NCBI GenBank assembly: GCA_050699055.1
Contig: JBOHCT010000063.1
Coordinates: forward strand, 1-19,919
Reading direction: 5' to 3'
DNA length: 19,919 nucleotides
DNA from: JBOHCT01 sp050699055
GTDB taxonomy: Bacteria; Actinomycetota; Actinomycetes; Streptosporangiales; JBOHCT01
Part shown: positions 7,960 through 15,413 of the stretch, one piece after another
Layout of the letters: each line of letters begins with the position of its first letter
Numbering within the stretch: the first letter of the stretch is position 1
The notes under the pieces: generated by a model
What the model was told of the DNA's origin: nothing
Seen by the model: only the letters and a program-made list of their open reading frames with translations
Database searches by the model: none
Program-made: the position numbers and the translations under genes

Positions 7960-8572
7960 CCGAGAGGAGAGCGCGCGTCGCCTCCCACCCCTCCAACCCC
8001 GGGTCGAGGGTCGAGACGTCCCCCGGACCACGGACCCGGCGCCAGCCGGGTCCGACGGACAACGCGCGCCGGGACGGAGCCGCCGACCTGAGCCGTTCGA
8101 GCGCGTCGTGGGTGTCGAGGCCGCATCGGGTCGCGACGAACCACGGCGGTGGGGGTAGCCGCGCCGCAATGGCGACGAGGCCGCCACCGGCCGCGGGGCA
8201 GATCGCGGCCTCGGCTCGTGCCAGCCCACGGTGCAGCTTGCCGAGCAGCAAGATCGGCAGATCGGGGGCGTCGCCCGCGATCACGGTCCCTTCGTCGGCG
8301 CCCAGATCGGCCAGGCCCTCGAGGACAGCCAGCACATCCTCCCCGTCAGAGCGGGGGCGTACCCGGAGAATCGGGGTACCGGGCCAGGTGACGGCCTCCG
8401 CCTTCGGTTGGTCCGGCGGGCACAGGGCGAGCACGGGCGTGACGCGTGCCATGTCGGCGACGACCTCGTACGTGTCCTCCAGCAGGGCGAGCCGGAGATC
8501 CTCCCGGTCGATCCCTGGCGGTGGGGTCGTACGGCTCGGGCCCGCGACAACGGCCACGTAGCGTTCCGTCAC
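7943..8572 (-). CDS. DUF2064 / CofC-like nucleotidyltransferase-fold protein
   Basis: 209 residues. The chain has the GT-A-like pattern of DUF2064 and the phospholactate guanylyltransferase CofC: an initial strand (YVAVVAG), VTPVLALCPPD, the Asp-containing strand VIAGDAPDLPILLLGKL, and ICPAAGGGLVAIAARLPPP. The C-terminus carries the WRRVRGPGDVSTLDP segment typical of DUF2064. Such enzymes transfer nucleotidyl or glycosyl groups; the substrate is unknown. The start is GTG 8572 with GGAGGT about nine bases before it. It converges with the DUF2342 gene, a pairing that hints at a shared cofactor pathway but does not prove it. Upstream lies the DnaA-box cluster. Confidence 0.82.
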   Translation of the reverse strand: MTERYVAVVAGPSRTTPPPGIDREDLRLALLEDTYEVVADMARVTPVLALCPPDQPKAEAVTWPGTPILRVRPRSDGEDVLAVLEGLADLGADEGTVIAGDAPDLPILLLGKLHRGLARAEAAICPAAGGGLVAIAARLPPPPWFVATRCGLDTHDALERLRSAAPSRRALSVGPGWRRVRGPGDVSTLDPGLEGWEATRALLSGDRLP

Positions 8573-8635
8573 GCCCTGGTCACCTCCTCACGATCTCTGC
8601 CCAACGGGATCCCCTCTCGCTGGAAACTTCCTTCT

Positions 8636-8776
8636 CTATCCACAACGGGTGGACAACCACTCCCCTGCGTGTCGGCGTCCTCCCCCCTTCCTACCGCCTG
8701 CTGTCCACAGGATCGTCCACACCCCGTCAACACTCCGCGCGTAGCTTTCCCCAGGTACTCCACAGGGTTACCCACA
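8636..8776. promoter_or_regulatory. cluster of six DnaA-box-like sites
   Basis: Against the consensus TT(A/G)TCCACA the following 9-mers match: CTATCCACA (8636-8644, 8/9), TTGTCCACC on the minus strand (8648-8656, 8/9), CTGTCCACA (8701-8709, 8/9), TCGTCCACA (8713-8721, 8/9), TACTCCACA (8756-8764, 7/9), and TTACCCACA (8768-8776, 8/9). Five point one way. Actinobacterial oriC regions carry many such boxes, but no dnaA, dnaN or other origin gene is in this window. A DnaA-binding or titration site away from oriC is the best reading; DnaA control of the CofC-like gene is another. Confidence 0.6.
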
Positions 8777-8833
8777 GGGGTGGGCGGGGGCTCCTTGACG
8801 AGCCCTGTCCGCGGTTCCTAGTGTCCATCGAAC

Positions 8834-8905
8834 GAGGTCTCCGGCTCTTCCGAGTGGTCGTTCACAAGGGGGAAAGGGGCGCCCACTCGGAGGGCTGGAG
8901 GCCTC
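8834..8905. terminator. large imperfect hairpin downstream of the lactate permease gene
   Basis: 8834-8857 (GAGGTCTCCGGCTCTTCCGA and on to GTGG) pairs imperfectly with 8883-8905 (CCACTCGGAGGGCTGGAGGC and on to CTC), about 20 pairs with a few mismatches and a bulge, around a 25-base loop. It lies about 150 bp past the permease stop codon on the minus strand and could end or stabilise that transcript. It has no T-run. Confidence 0.4.
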
Positions 8906-9051
8906 GTCCGTCTCGGTGCCCCCTGCGTCTTCTCCGGCCTCATGACCCGCCCCGAAGACCGCCTCACACCGGTGGCACCAACGAACCGACGACCAGTCAT
9001 CCCGCCTCTTCGTCGGACGCTCCCGAGGAACATGGAGGCTGGGTATGCGGG

Positions 9052-10578
9052 TCAAAGAAGGGCGGGCAGCACCATGGCCAGGCCGGACAGGACCGCGAGA
9101 ACCGCGACGTCGACGGCCAGCACTGTCCGTAGTATCCGGCCGGTGTCGATGTGGGCAACGGCTCCGGTCTGTTCGGCGGTGGCAGTCCCCGCGGCGCCGG
9201 TCGGCCTTTCTGCGCCCCCGGGCTCCCGGTGCTCGGCAGGTGCAGGCCCGGGGGTGTCGTGGGCCAGGCTGGTCGCCAGCGCCACCTTGGGGATAGCGGC
9301 CATGGTGGCCAGCGCCGCGGACACGTTCTGGAAGGCGACCAGGGTCAGCGTGGGGTAGCCGAGGGCCTGGGCGGCCTGGGCCTGGCTGGCGGCGAACATC
9401 GCGTTGGCCCCGGTGTTCGATCCGGCGACGAACCCGCCGAGTGCGCCGATCCAGGGGGTCAGCGCCGGGTAGGCGGCACCCAGCCGGACCGCGCCCCGTG
9501 CCAGGGCAGTGCTCATCCCGGTGCTGGTCAGCAGCGCCCCAAGCGACAGGAACAGCACGGTGGTGAGCGCCACCGGCCACCACCGGCGAAGCGCCTGCCG
9601 CAGCGCGGGCCCCCGGGTCACCGCTGGCTGCGCGAGTAGGGCGGGCGTGACCGCACAGGTCGCCAGCAGCCACGTAGCCGGGCTGGTGGCGACGGCCGTC
9701 CACCACGTGTCGCCGACAGACGCGGCGGCGGTGCCGAGGTACGTAGCGAGCAGCCCGGTGACCAGCACCGCGTACGGGGTGAGGTCGCGGGCGGTACGAG
9801 CGGGGAGCCGCAGCGACGCACCCTCGCGGGCCCGTGCCAGGACCAGCGTGGCCGCGATCGCGATCAGGCTGCCCAGCGCTCCAGCCAGTGGGGTTCCGAC
9901 GGCGGTGTTGACGACCCATACGCCACCCCACAGTGCGCCGGCGACGACGGCGAGTTCGGGCAGGGCCGCCAGAGTGCGCCGCGCCCCTGTGGCGATCAGC
10001 AGCGCGCCCGCGCCGACGATGACGAACACCGGCAACGACAGCAACGCGCTGCGGGTCCCGAGTTCCCGGAAACCCACCCCGGTGAGCTTCGCCGCCACCA
10101 GGGTGCCGGGCGCGAGCGCGCCCCACGGCACGATGACGAGCCCGAGCAGCCCGACCACCGCGGCACGGAACCGGGGGAAACCGAAATGGACCAGCAACGG
10201 CACCCCCACCACGACGCCGATGCCGAACCCGGTCACCGACTCCGCGAACGGGACGACGCCGAGCACGATCAGCAGCACCGCGCGGGCCGGGTCGCGGCAG
10301 ACCCCTGTAACCCACTCCCCGAGACGCCGCTGCGCGCCGCTGGCGGACAGCAGCTGGCTCAACAGCACTCCGCCGAGCAGGATCAACGCCACCTCGGCGT
10401 ACACCGGCCCGATCTTCGCCTGGCCGCCCACGATCTCGCTCACCGAGGCGGGAAAGGCGACCCACGTCACCACGACAGCGCTGGCCAACGCGGCCACTGC
10501 CGAACGCACCGGCCCGATCCGGGCCAGCAGCAGCGCCAACGCGACCACGATGGGGATGCCGGCGAGCACCACGCTCAC
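9052..10578 (-). CDS. L-lactate permease family transporter (LctP/LldP)
   Basis: 508 residues from GTG 10578, with about a dozen hydrophobic segments along the chain. Family signatures are clear: PFAESVTGFGIGVVVGVPLL (near 115-135), LLGLVIVPWGALAPGTLVAA, and near the C-terminus GSNTGANAMFAASQAQAAQA and LVAFQNVSAALATMAAIPKV. The family imports lactate or glycolate with protons across the cytoplasmic membrane. The start is uncertain: GTG 10587 is also in frame, but GTG 10578 overlaps the stop of a 19-codon reading frame (GTGA), which suggests coupled translation. The Ala/Glu-rich tail near residue 440-470 is unusual. It is divergent from an XRE-cupin regulator that probably controls it. The gene looks intact, unlike the decayed genes nearby. 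Confidence 0.92.
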   Translation of the reverse strand: MSVVLAGIPIVVALALLLARIGPVRSAVAALASAVVVTWVAFPASVSEIVGGQAKIGPVYAEVALILLGGVLLSQLLSASGAQRRLGEWVTGVCRDPARAVLLIVLGVVPFAESVTGFGIGVVVGVPLLVHFGFPRFRAAVVGLLGLVIVPWGALAPGTLVAAKLTGVGFRELGTRSALLSLPVFVIVGAGALLIATGARRTLAALPELAVVAGALWGGVWVVNTAVGTPLAGALGSLIAIAATLVLARAREGASLRLPARTARDLTPYAVLVTGLLATYLGTAAASVGDTWWTAVATSPATWLLATCAVTPALLAQPAVTRGPALRQALRRWWPVALTTVLFLSLGALLTSTGMSTALARGAVRLGAAYPALTPWIGALGGFVAGSNTGANAMFAASQAQAAQALGYPTLTLVAFQNVSAALATMAAIPKVALATSLAHDTPGPAPAEHREPGGAERPTGAAGTATAEQTGAVAHIDTGRILRTVLAVDVAVLAVLSGLAMVLPALL

Positions 10579-10634
10579 CGGCACCACACCCCGGTCGGAG
10601 CGCGGCCGCCGGCCATGACGCCGTGGATGACCAT
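10575..10634 (-). CDS. putative 19-codon leader peptide ahead of lactate permease
   Basis: ATG 10634 follows GGAGAAGAG with a 6-base gap, and the frame (MVIHGVMAGGRAPTGVWCR) ends in a TGA that overlaps the GTG start of the permease (GTGA, 10575-10578). This layout is typical of translational coupling. The peptide has no known relative that I can name, and it could also simply be the true ribosome entry site for the permease. Confidence 0.4.
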   Translation of the reverse strand: MVIHGVMAGGRAPTGVWCR

Positions 10635-10643
10635 GATCGGCTC

Positions 10644-10706
10644 TTCTCCTATACGCCTGTAGAATCTCTTATCAGAGACACGGCCACGCTAGGGTGAATA
10701 GGAGAA
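10644..10706. promoter_or_regulatory. divergent promoter region with perfect inverted repeat (putative XRE operator)
   Basis: TTCTCCTAT (10644-10652) and its exact reverse complement ATAGGAGAA (10698-10706) flank the space between the two divergent starts. The left arm lies where the permease message would begin and the right arm overlaps the ribosome binding site of the regulator gene. Between them is a smaller symmetrical element, TCTCTTATCAGAGA (about 10666-10679). The arms are well placed for a regulator that controls both genes, but part of the match may reflect that each arm also serves as a Shine-Dalgarno sequence. Confidence 0.5.
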
Positions 10707-10717
10707 TTTGTCTACTC

Positions 10718-11260
10718 ATGGACACAGGCTTCGCGGATCGGGTACGCACAGCCCGGCGGACCCGCGACCTCACCCTCGAGGAACTCGCCGGCCGCAGCGG
10801 GGTCTCACGTGCCGCCCTGTCCAAGATCGAACGCGGCGAGCGCAATCCCAGCCTGAGCTACGCCCTGCAAATCGCGGAGGCGCTGCAGACACCCTTGGCC
10901 GAGCTCGTCGGGCAGACACCGCGGCCGGTCACCGTCGTTCGGCACGGAAAGGCACCCCGCGTGATCGACCAGGCCAGTAGGGCCGTGCGGGAATCTCTGC
11001 TCGAACCCCGCCCGGGCGCCGAGTTGGTCCGCTACACCCTGCCGCCCCGTGCCGCCCTCGACCCGTTTCCCCAGCACGAGAGCGGCACCCGCGAGGCCTT
11101 CGTCGTCCTCGCGGGCCGGGTCGCGGTCACCTCCGGAGACACCACCGTCGACCTCGCCGCCGACGATGCCGCCACCCTGCCCGGCGACCGCGACCACCAG
11201 ATCAGCAACCCCGGCGACACCGAAGCCAGCCTGCTCTTGCTCATCATTCGCCCCCGATAG
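10718..11260 (+). CDS. XRE-family regulator with C-terminal cupin domain
   Basis: 180 residues from ATG 10718. An N-terminal helix-turn-helix spans residues 8-62 (VRTARRTRDLTLEELAGRSG, SRAALSKIERGERNPSLSYA), and a small cupin domain spans roughly residues 100-178 (TREAFVVLAGRVAVTSGDTT, LPGDRDHQISNPGDTEA). Cupins in such regulators bind a small effector. AGGAGAA ends 11 bases before the ATG, a slightly long gap; an in-frame GTG at 10694 has no ribosome binding site. Divergence from the lactate permease and the shared inverted repeat make the permease its likely target, with autoregulation. The gene is intact. An accidental long frame from the broken response regulator runs antisense across it. 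Confidence 0.92.
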   Translation: MDTGFADRVRTARRTRDLTLEELAGRSGVSRAALSKIERGERNPSLSYALQIAEALQTPLAELVGQTPRPVTVVRHGKAPRVIDQASRAVRESLLEPRPGAELVRYTLPPRAALDPFPQHESGTREAFVVLAGRVAVTSGDTTVDLAADDAATLPGDRDHQISNPGDTEASLLLLIIRPR

Positions 11261-11381
11261 AGCCGGCTTGGTCGGTCCAAGAGCAGTCCCGCGAGTACCG
11301 GCAAAGCGGACAAACTTGCACACCGGTGGGACCACGATCGTACTGAGGGGACCACTTGGTCTTCGGTTCACCAGCGAGTAC

Positions 11382-12055
11382 TCAGACCAGGTTCGCGTCG
11401 TGAACGAGCAGCGCGACCTGGACGCGTTTGTGAGCTCCAGCCTGGTCAGCAATCGCGACACGTGTGCCTTGACGGTGGCGACGCTCATGTATAGCCCGGC
11501 GCTGATCTCGGCGTTCGACTGACCCTGGCCGAGCGCGATGGCGACCTCTCGTTCCCGTTCGCCGAGATCGCTCAGCAGCTCCCGCGCCCGGGCGCGGCGG
11601 GCGTCGCCGGTGTCGTCTCCGCCGGTCACGTGGACGATCAGTTGGCGGGTCACCGAGACGGAGAGCATCGGCTCGCCCGCGGCCACGAGCCGTACCGCTC
11701 GGACGATGTCCGCCGGCCGAGTGTCTTTGAGCAGGAAGCCGCTCGCTCCGGCCCGCAGTGCTCGCAGCACGTGCTCGTCGGTGTCGAACGTCGTGAGGAC
11801 GATGATCTCCGGTGACTCCGTGCGCCGCCGCAGCAGTTCGGTGGCGGCCAGGCCGTCCATCCGTGGCATCCGGATGTCCATCAGCACCACATCGGGGTGG
11901 TGCGCGTCGACCGCCTCGGCGACCTCTGAGCCGTCGGCGGCCTCGCCGACGATGTCAAGGTCGTCGGCACCGGCCAGCATCATCGACAGGCCGGCGCGGA
12001 CGAGCGCGTCGTCGTCGACGATCAGCAGGCGAATGGGCCGGGTGGCAGCGGTCAT
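11382..12055 (-). pseudogene. NarL/FixJ response regulator with a late one-base frameshift
   Basis: The receiver domain is complete: acidic pocket in LLIVDDDALVRAG, phospho-acceptor D60 in VVLMDIRMPRMDGL, and the conserved Lys in GFLLKDTRPADI. The LuxR-type helix-turn-helix follows (LGEREREVAIALGQGQSNAE, MSVATVKAHVSRLLTRLELTN). Right after LELTN one base is missing at about 11424. Adding it restores RVQVALLVHDANLV and a stop at 11382, giving 224 residues. As written the frame instead runs on for about 190 junk codons to 10805, antisense to the XRE gene. The start ATG 12055 overlaps the kinase stop (ATGA). A sequencing error is possible, but the other broken genes nearby favour decay. DNA binding might survive, since the recognition helix is upstream of the break. 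Confidence 0.85.
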
Positions 12056-13026
12056 GCCGGCCACGGTAGCCATGCCCGCAGCCGGAAGTCACCATCGGTG
12101 GTGATGCCGTGTTCCAGCCTGCCTCCGGCCAGGTTCGCGCGCTCGGCGAGGCCGAGGAGCCCGGAGCCGGCTCCCGGAATCCCCGGCCCCTGTTCCCCGC
12201 CGACGGGGAGGCGGTTGCGGACCTCCACCGTCGAGCCCTCCCCCGGGGCTCCATCGACCGTCACCGTCGTGGCCGTGTCCGGGGCGTGCTTGCGAACGTT
12301 GGTCAGCCCCTCCTGCACGATCCGGTAGGCATTGCGACCCACACGCTCAGGTATCCGCTCGATGAGGTCGGGCTGGCTCCTCCAAGCCAGCCGCATGCCG
12401 GCGTGGCGGGATTCCTCGACCAGCCCGGGCAGATCGGCGATCGTAGGTTGGGGCCGCTCGGGCGCGTCCGCGTCGTGCAGAGTTCCCGAGGTGCCCGCGG
12501 CGAGGTCGTTCGCGTCCTCGCGCAGGACGCCGATCACCTCGCGCAGGTCTTGCAGCGCCTGGTGAGCGCTGACGCGCATCACCCCCGCGGCGCGGGCGAC
12601 GTCCTCGGCCGAGGCGTCGCGGCGGTACTCGAGGGCACCGGCGTAGGTGCTGAGCAGCGAGATGCGGTGCGCCAGCACATCGTGCATCTCCCGCGCGATC
12701 CGCGCCCGCTCCGCGCGGCGGGCCTGTTCGGCCCGCAGCTGCTGCTCGGCCTCAGCCCGGTGGGCGCGATCGCGCAGCGACAACACGAGCTGACGCCGGG
12801 CCCGCACGGTCATGCCCCACGCGGTGATCGCGGCGATGCCCAGGGCGCCAAAGCCCACCGCGCCCCAGTACGGCGTCGTCGGATCTGGATACAGCAGGTT
12901 GTACGGCAGCTGGGCGAGGATGTGCAGGACGGCGACCGGAGCCGCGACGGTGGACCGCCGGTGCACGGCGACCGTGAACAGCGCCACTAGCGCCGCGCCC
13001 GCCGGCAACGCGGACGAGACGGCCAT
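12052..13026 (-). CDS. sensor histidine kinase (HisKA_3 type), N-terminally truncated
   Basis: 324 residues as read. Three hydrophobic segments (near 5-22, 30-46, 55-72) are followed by a coiled linker (RAEAEQQLRAEQARRAERAR), the dimerisation/phosphoacceptor box with H115 in AREMHDVLAHRISLL, and a HATPase_c domain (YRIVQEGLTNVRKHA; GSGLLGLAERANLAGG). Relatives have about 70-80 more residues with further membrane helices at the front. Here the frame begins mid-domain at an ATG with no ribosome binding site, only 20 bp from the opposite-facing, also headless ABC permease. It overlaps the response regulator by ATGA and would be its partner. Without its promoter and front helices it is probably inactive or unexpressed. 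Confidence 0.85.
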   Translation of the reverse strand: MAVSSALPAGAALVALFTVAVHRRSTVAAPVAVLHILAQLPYNLLYPDPTTPYWGAVGFGALGIAAITAWGMTVRARRQLVLSLRDRAHRAEAEQQLRAEQARRAERARIAREMHDVLAHRISLLSTYAGALEYRRDASAEDVARAAGVMRVSAHQALQDLREVIGVLREDANDLAAGTSGTLHDADAPERPQPTIADLPGLVEESRHAGMRLAWRSQPDLIERIPERVGRNAYRIVQEGLTNVRKHAPDTATTVTVDGAPGEGSTVEVRNRLPVGGEQGPGIPGAGSGLLGLAERANLAGGRLEHGITTDGDFRLRAWLPWPA

Positions 13027-13046
13027 CCATTGCCCGGCTGACCGCG

Positions 13047-13754
13047 GTGGAACTGCGCAAGATGGCCGATACCCGCGCGGGCTTCTGGCTGCTCGTCGTC
13101 GTCGCGTTGATCGCGGCCGGGATGGTCGTTCTGCAGCTGTTCACCGGCCAGGGCGAGGGCCGCACCTTCGCCGGCATCTTCGCCGGCACGCTGATGCCGG
13201 TGAGCCTCCTGCTGCCGGTGCTCGGCATTCTCTCTGTCACCAGCGAGTGGTCCCAGCGCACCGCGGTAACCACGTTCACCCTCGTACCCATCAGATGGCG
13301 GACCACTGTCGCCAAGCTGCTGGCCGGTGTGGCGCTCGCGGCACTGTCCGTCGTCGTCTGCCTCGCCGCGGCAGCCCTCGGCAACCTGCTCGTCGGCCCG
13401 GTCGTCGACGGGGCCGGGGGCTGGACGATCGAGGCCGCCGCGATCGGCACCGCGTTCGTGTACCAGCTGGGCGGGATGATCATGGGCATGGCGTTCGGCA
13501 TGCTCTTCATGAACACCCCGACGGCGATCGTCCTCTACTTCCTCGTGCCCACGGTCTGGGCGATCATGACCCAGTTCATCGGCGCGCTGCGCACGGCGAG
13601 GGAATGGCTCGACCAATCCGTCACGATGACCCCGCTCACGACCGGTGAGATAACCGGGGACAGCTGGGCCAGGGTCGGCGCCACGGCGGGCCTCTGGGTC
13701 CTGCTGCCGCTGATCATCGGCCTGGCTCGGTTGATGCGCCGCGAGGTGAGCTGA
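13047..13754 (+). CDS. ABC-2 type transporter permease, start missing
   Basis: 235 residues from GTG 13047, with about six hydrophobic segments (GFWLLVVVALIAAGMVVLQL, MPVSLLLPVLGILSVTSEW and others). The pattern TSEWSQRTAVTTFTLVPIRW is typical of actinobacterial ABC-2 permeases. Family-like sequence already runs upstream of any start (IARLTAVELRKM, from about 13026), and no ribosome binding site precedes GTG 13047 or ATG 13062. The true beginning therefore seems lost at the junction with the histidine kinase. The ATP-binding partner normally found next to such permeases is absent. The 3' end is intact and runs straight into the bPH2 remnant (2-bp gap). Confidence 0.8.
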   Translation: MELRKMADTRAGFWLLVVVALIAAGMVVLQLFTGQGEGRTFAGIFAGTLMPVSLLLPVLGILSVTSEWSQRTAVTTFTLVPIRWRTTVAKLLAGVALAALSVVVCLAAAALGNLLVGPVVDGAGGWTIEAAAIGTAFVYQLGGMIMGMAFGMLFMNTPTAIVLYFLVPTVWAIMTQFIGALRTAREWLDQSVTMTPLTTGEITGDSWARVGATAGLWVLLPLIIGLARLMRREVS

Positions 13755-13756
13755 CC

Positions 13757-14252
13757 GTGCAGACTCGGGAGGCTCTGCGGCTGCGTTCGCCGCGGCATCG
13801 TGTCGATCGGCGCGCCGTCCGCTGGTGGACGACGCAGGCGCTGGCGGTGGCGGTGCCGCCGGCCCTCGTCCTGGCGGTGCTGGCCGTTGTGGCCGCCCCG
13901 GCGCGGCTATGGCCGCTGCTGGGGCTGGCCGCGGTGGTCGCCGTGGCGCTCCCGTACGTGGTGGTGATGCCGCGGTGGCGGTACCGGATAATCGGTGGGA
14001 GACCACCGGAGAGGCCGTCTACGCCCGGTCCGGATGGTTCTGGCAGGAGTGGCGCGTCGCACCCATGTCCCGGATCCAGACCGTCACTCGGTGCGTAGCC
14101 CGCTGCAGCTGCACGGGCTGTCCAGCCTCACCGTCACCACGGCCTCGTCGGCCGGCGCTGTCAGAATCGACGGCCTGGGCCGGGAGCTGGCCGGCGACCT
14201 GGTAGAGCAGTTGACCGCGACCATACAGGCGACCACGGGGGACGCGACGTGA
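13757..14252 (+). pseudogene. bPH2 (YdbS-like) membrane protein, two frameshifts
   Basis: The start GTG 13757 has GAGGTG eight bases before it. The first frame encodes two membrane helices (about residues 28-70) and ends its homology at MPRWRYRI. One base is missing near 13998; the next frame carries RWETTGEAVYARSGWFWQEW and RVAPMSRIQTV. A second base is missing near 14084; the third frame carries SVRSPLQ, LHGLSSLTVTTASSAGAV and on to the stop at 14252. Restoring both bases gives 165 residues, normal for this PF03703 family. The stop overlaps the GTG of the next bPH2 gene (GTGA), so the two were a coupled pair as in YdbS/YdbT of Bacillus. Confidence 0.85.
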
Positions 14253-15413
14253 GCGTCGAGCTGGACGCCCGGCCGGGGCACCGCGGTACCGCGACTCGGT
14301 GGCAGCACGCGGCCCGGGCCCGTCTCCTCCGCGCGCCGGTGCTCCTCGGGCCGCTGCTGGTGCCGGCGGTGGTCGTCTTCCTTGCCGCCGGCGCCCGCCC
14401 CGGCAATGCGGGGTTCCTGGCGATGCTGGTCATCGTGGCCTCCTGGCCGGTGCTGGTCGCGGCGCTGTCCGGGTTGGACTGGCTGGATTGGCGAGCGGCC
14501 CGGCACCGGGTCACCGGCACGCGCTTCGAGCTGCGTTCGGGGATCGTCTGGCGAAGGTACAGCTCGATCCCCCGGGACCGCGTCCGCAGCGTCGACGTGA
14601 CCGCGGGCCCGTTCTACCGGGTTCTCGGTCTCGCGGTCGTCCGGGTCGGCACCGGGGAGAACGTCGGCTCCGGGCGGGGCAGGGGCGGACCCGGACCCAG
14701 AAGACGACGTCACGGGCGGGACAGCGAGCTGACACTGGACGGCGTCACCGGGGAGCGCGCCGACGAGCTGCGCCGGCTGTTGCTGCGGCGCTCCCGAGTC
14801 CGCCTCGACGATCCCGCGGGCGTCGAGGTCACGCGGATGCGGCGGTCGTGGCTGCGCTTCGCCCCATTGACCCTGTCGGTCGTCCTCGCCATCACCGCCG
14901 GCGTGCTCGGGACTGTGGGCAATGTTGTCGGTGACGCCTGGCACGCACTTGCCCCGTTGCTCCGCGAGTCGGTCGATGTGGTCGGATCGATCTGGTTGCT
15001 GGCGACCCTGACGCTGATCACGGGCCTGTTGACCGGACTCGCCGGGTCCTTCCTCCTGTTCGTAGAGGGGGTGGGCGTGGGCGGCCGCACTGCTTCTCGC
15101 GCCGGTGGCCGCGGGATCGGCCTTCGACGCGTTCCACGCTCTCGGGCACGGGCTGACCGGGCGGCACCTGGTCAGCCGGTACGGCACCGGCGTCCGGCGT
15201 ACCGTGGCACTACGCCGGGACGGCATCATCGGTTGGCGGGTGACGCAGTCGCCGTTCCAACGCAGGGCCGGCATCGCGACCATCGCGGCGACGACCGCGG
15301 CCGGCAGCGGAGCGTACAAGATCCGCGACGCCGGCACGAGTGAGGTACTCGCCTAAGCCGACGAGGCCGTACCGGACCTCCTGCTGCCGTTCCTCGAACG
15401 CAGGACGGGACAG
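14249..15413 (+). pseudogene. bPH2 (YdbT-like) membrane protein, internal deletion and stop codon
   Basis: The first part (14249 to about 15075) reads well: two helices, then the PH-like repeat (RHRVTGTRFELRSGIVWRRY, SIPRDRVRSVDVTAGPFYRV), then two more helices ending SFLLFVEG. The middle PH repeat, roughly 110 residues in relatives, is missing, and the frame is shifted. From about 15075 another frame gives the last helix and final repeat (SAFDAFHALGHGLTGRHLVS, TVALRRDGIIGWRVTQSPFQ, RRAGIATIAATTAAGSGAYK). A TAA at 15354-15356 interrupts that frame, and the family end continues after it (ADEAVPDLLLPFLERR). At least two independent lesions are needed, so sequencing error alone is unlikely. Confidence 0.87.

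Larger units (their letters stand above)
8573..9051. other. 479-bp gene-free stretch with DnaA-box cluster and large hairpin
   Basis: No convincing coding region on either strand: the short open frames here lack ribosome binding sites and recognisable sequence. The left third holds the ribosome binding site of the CofC-like gene and six DnaA-box-like 9-mers. The middle holds an imperfect hairpin. The rest, up to the end of the lactate permease gene, shows no clear structure. It marks the left edge of the accessory block. Confidence 0.7.

Noticed and set aside
6408..8144. Minus-strand open frame of 578 codons opposite the DUF2342 gene
   Set aside because: Arg/Gly/Leu-rich translation with no family features; it is the antisense shadow of a GC-rich gene with clear homology.
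8636..8776. Chromosomal origin of replication
   Set aside because: No dnaA, dnaN, rpmH or gyrase genes nearby, only six boxes, and no AT-rich unwinding region.
8818..9033. Short minus-strand open frame in the gene-free stretch
   Set aside because: No ribosome binding site, no recognisable motifs, Arg-rich shadow-like composition, and it covers a hairpin arm.
8942..9358. Plus-strand open frame of 138 codons at the edge of the lactate permease gene
   Set aside because: Most of it is antisense to the permease, and its upstream part has no supporting signal.
8768..10465. Minus-strand open frame of 565 codons overlapping the lactate permease in another frame
   Set aside because: Arg/Gly/Ala-rich, no motifs, while the permease frame has unmistakable family signatures.
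10805..12073. A 422-residue response regulator with a novel C-terminal domain
   Set aside because: The extra part is antisense to the XRE gene and begins exactly where one missing base breaks the normal NarL-type ending.
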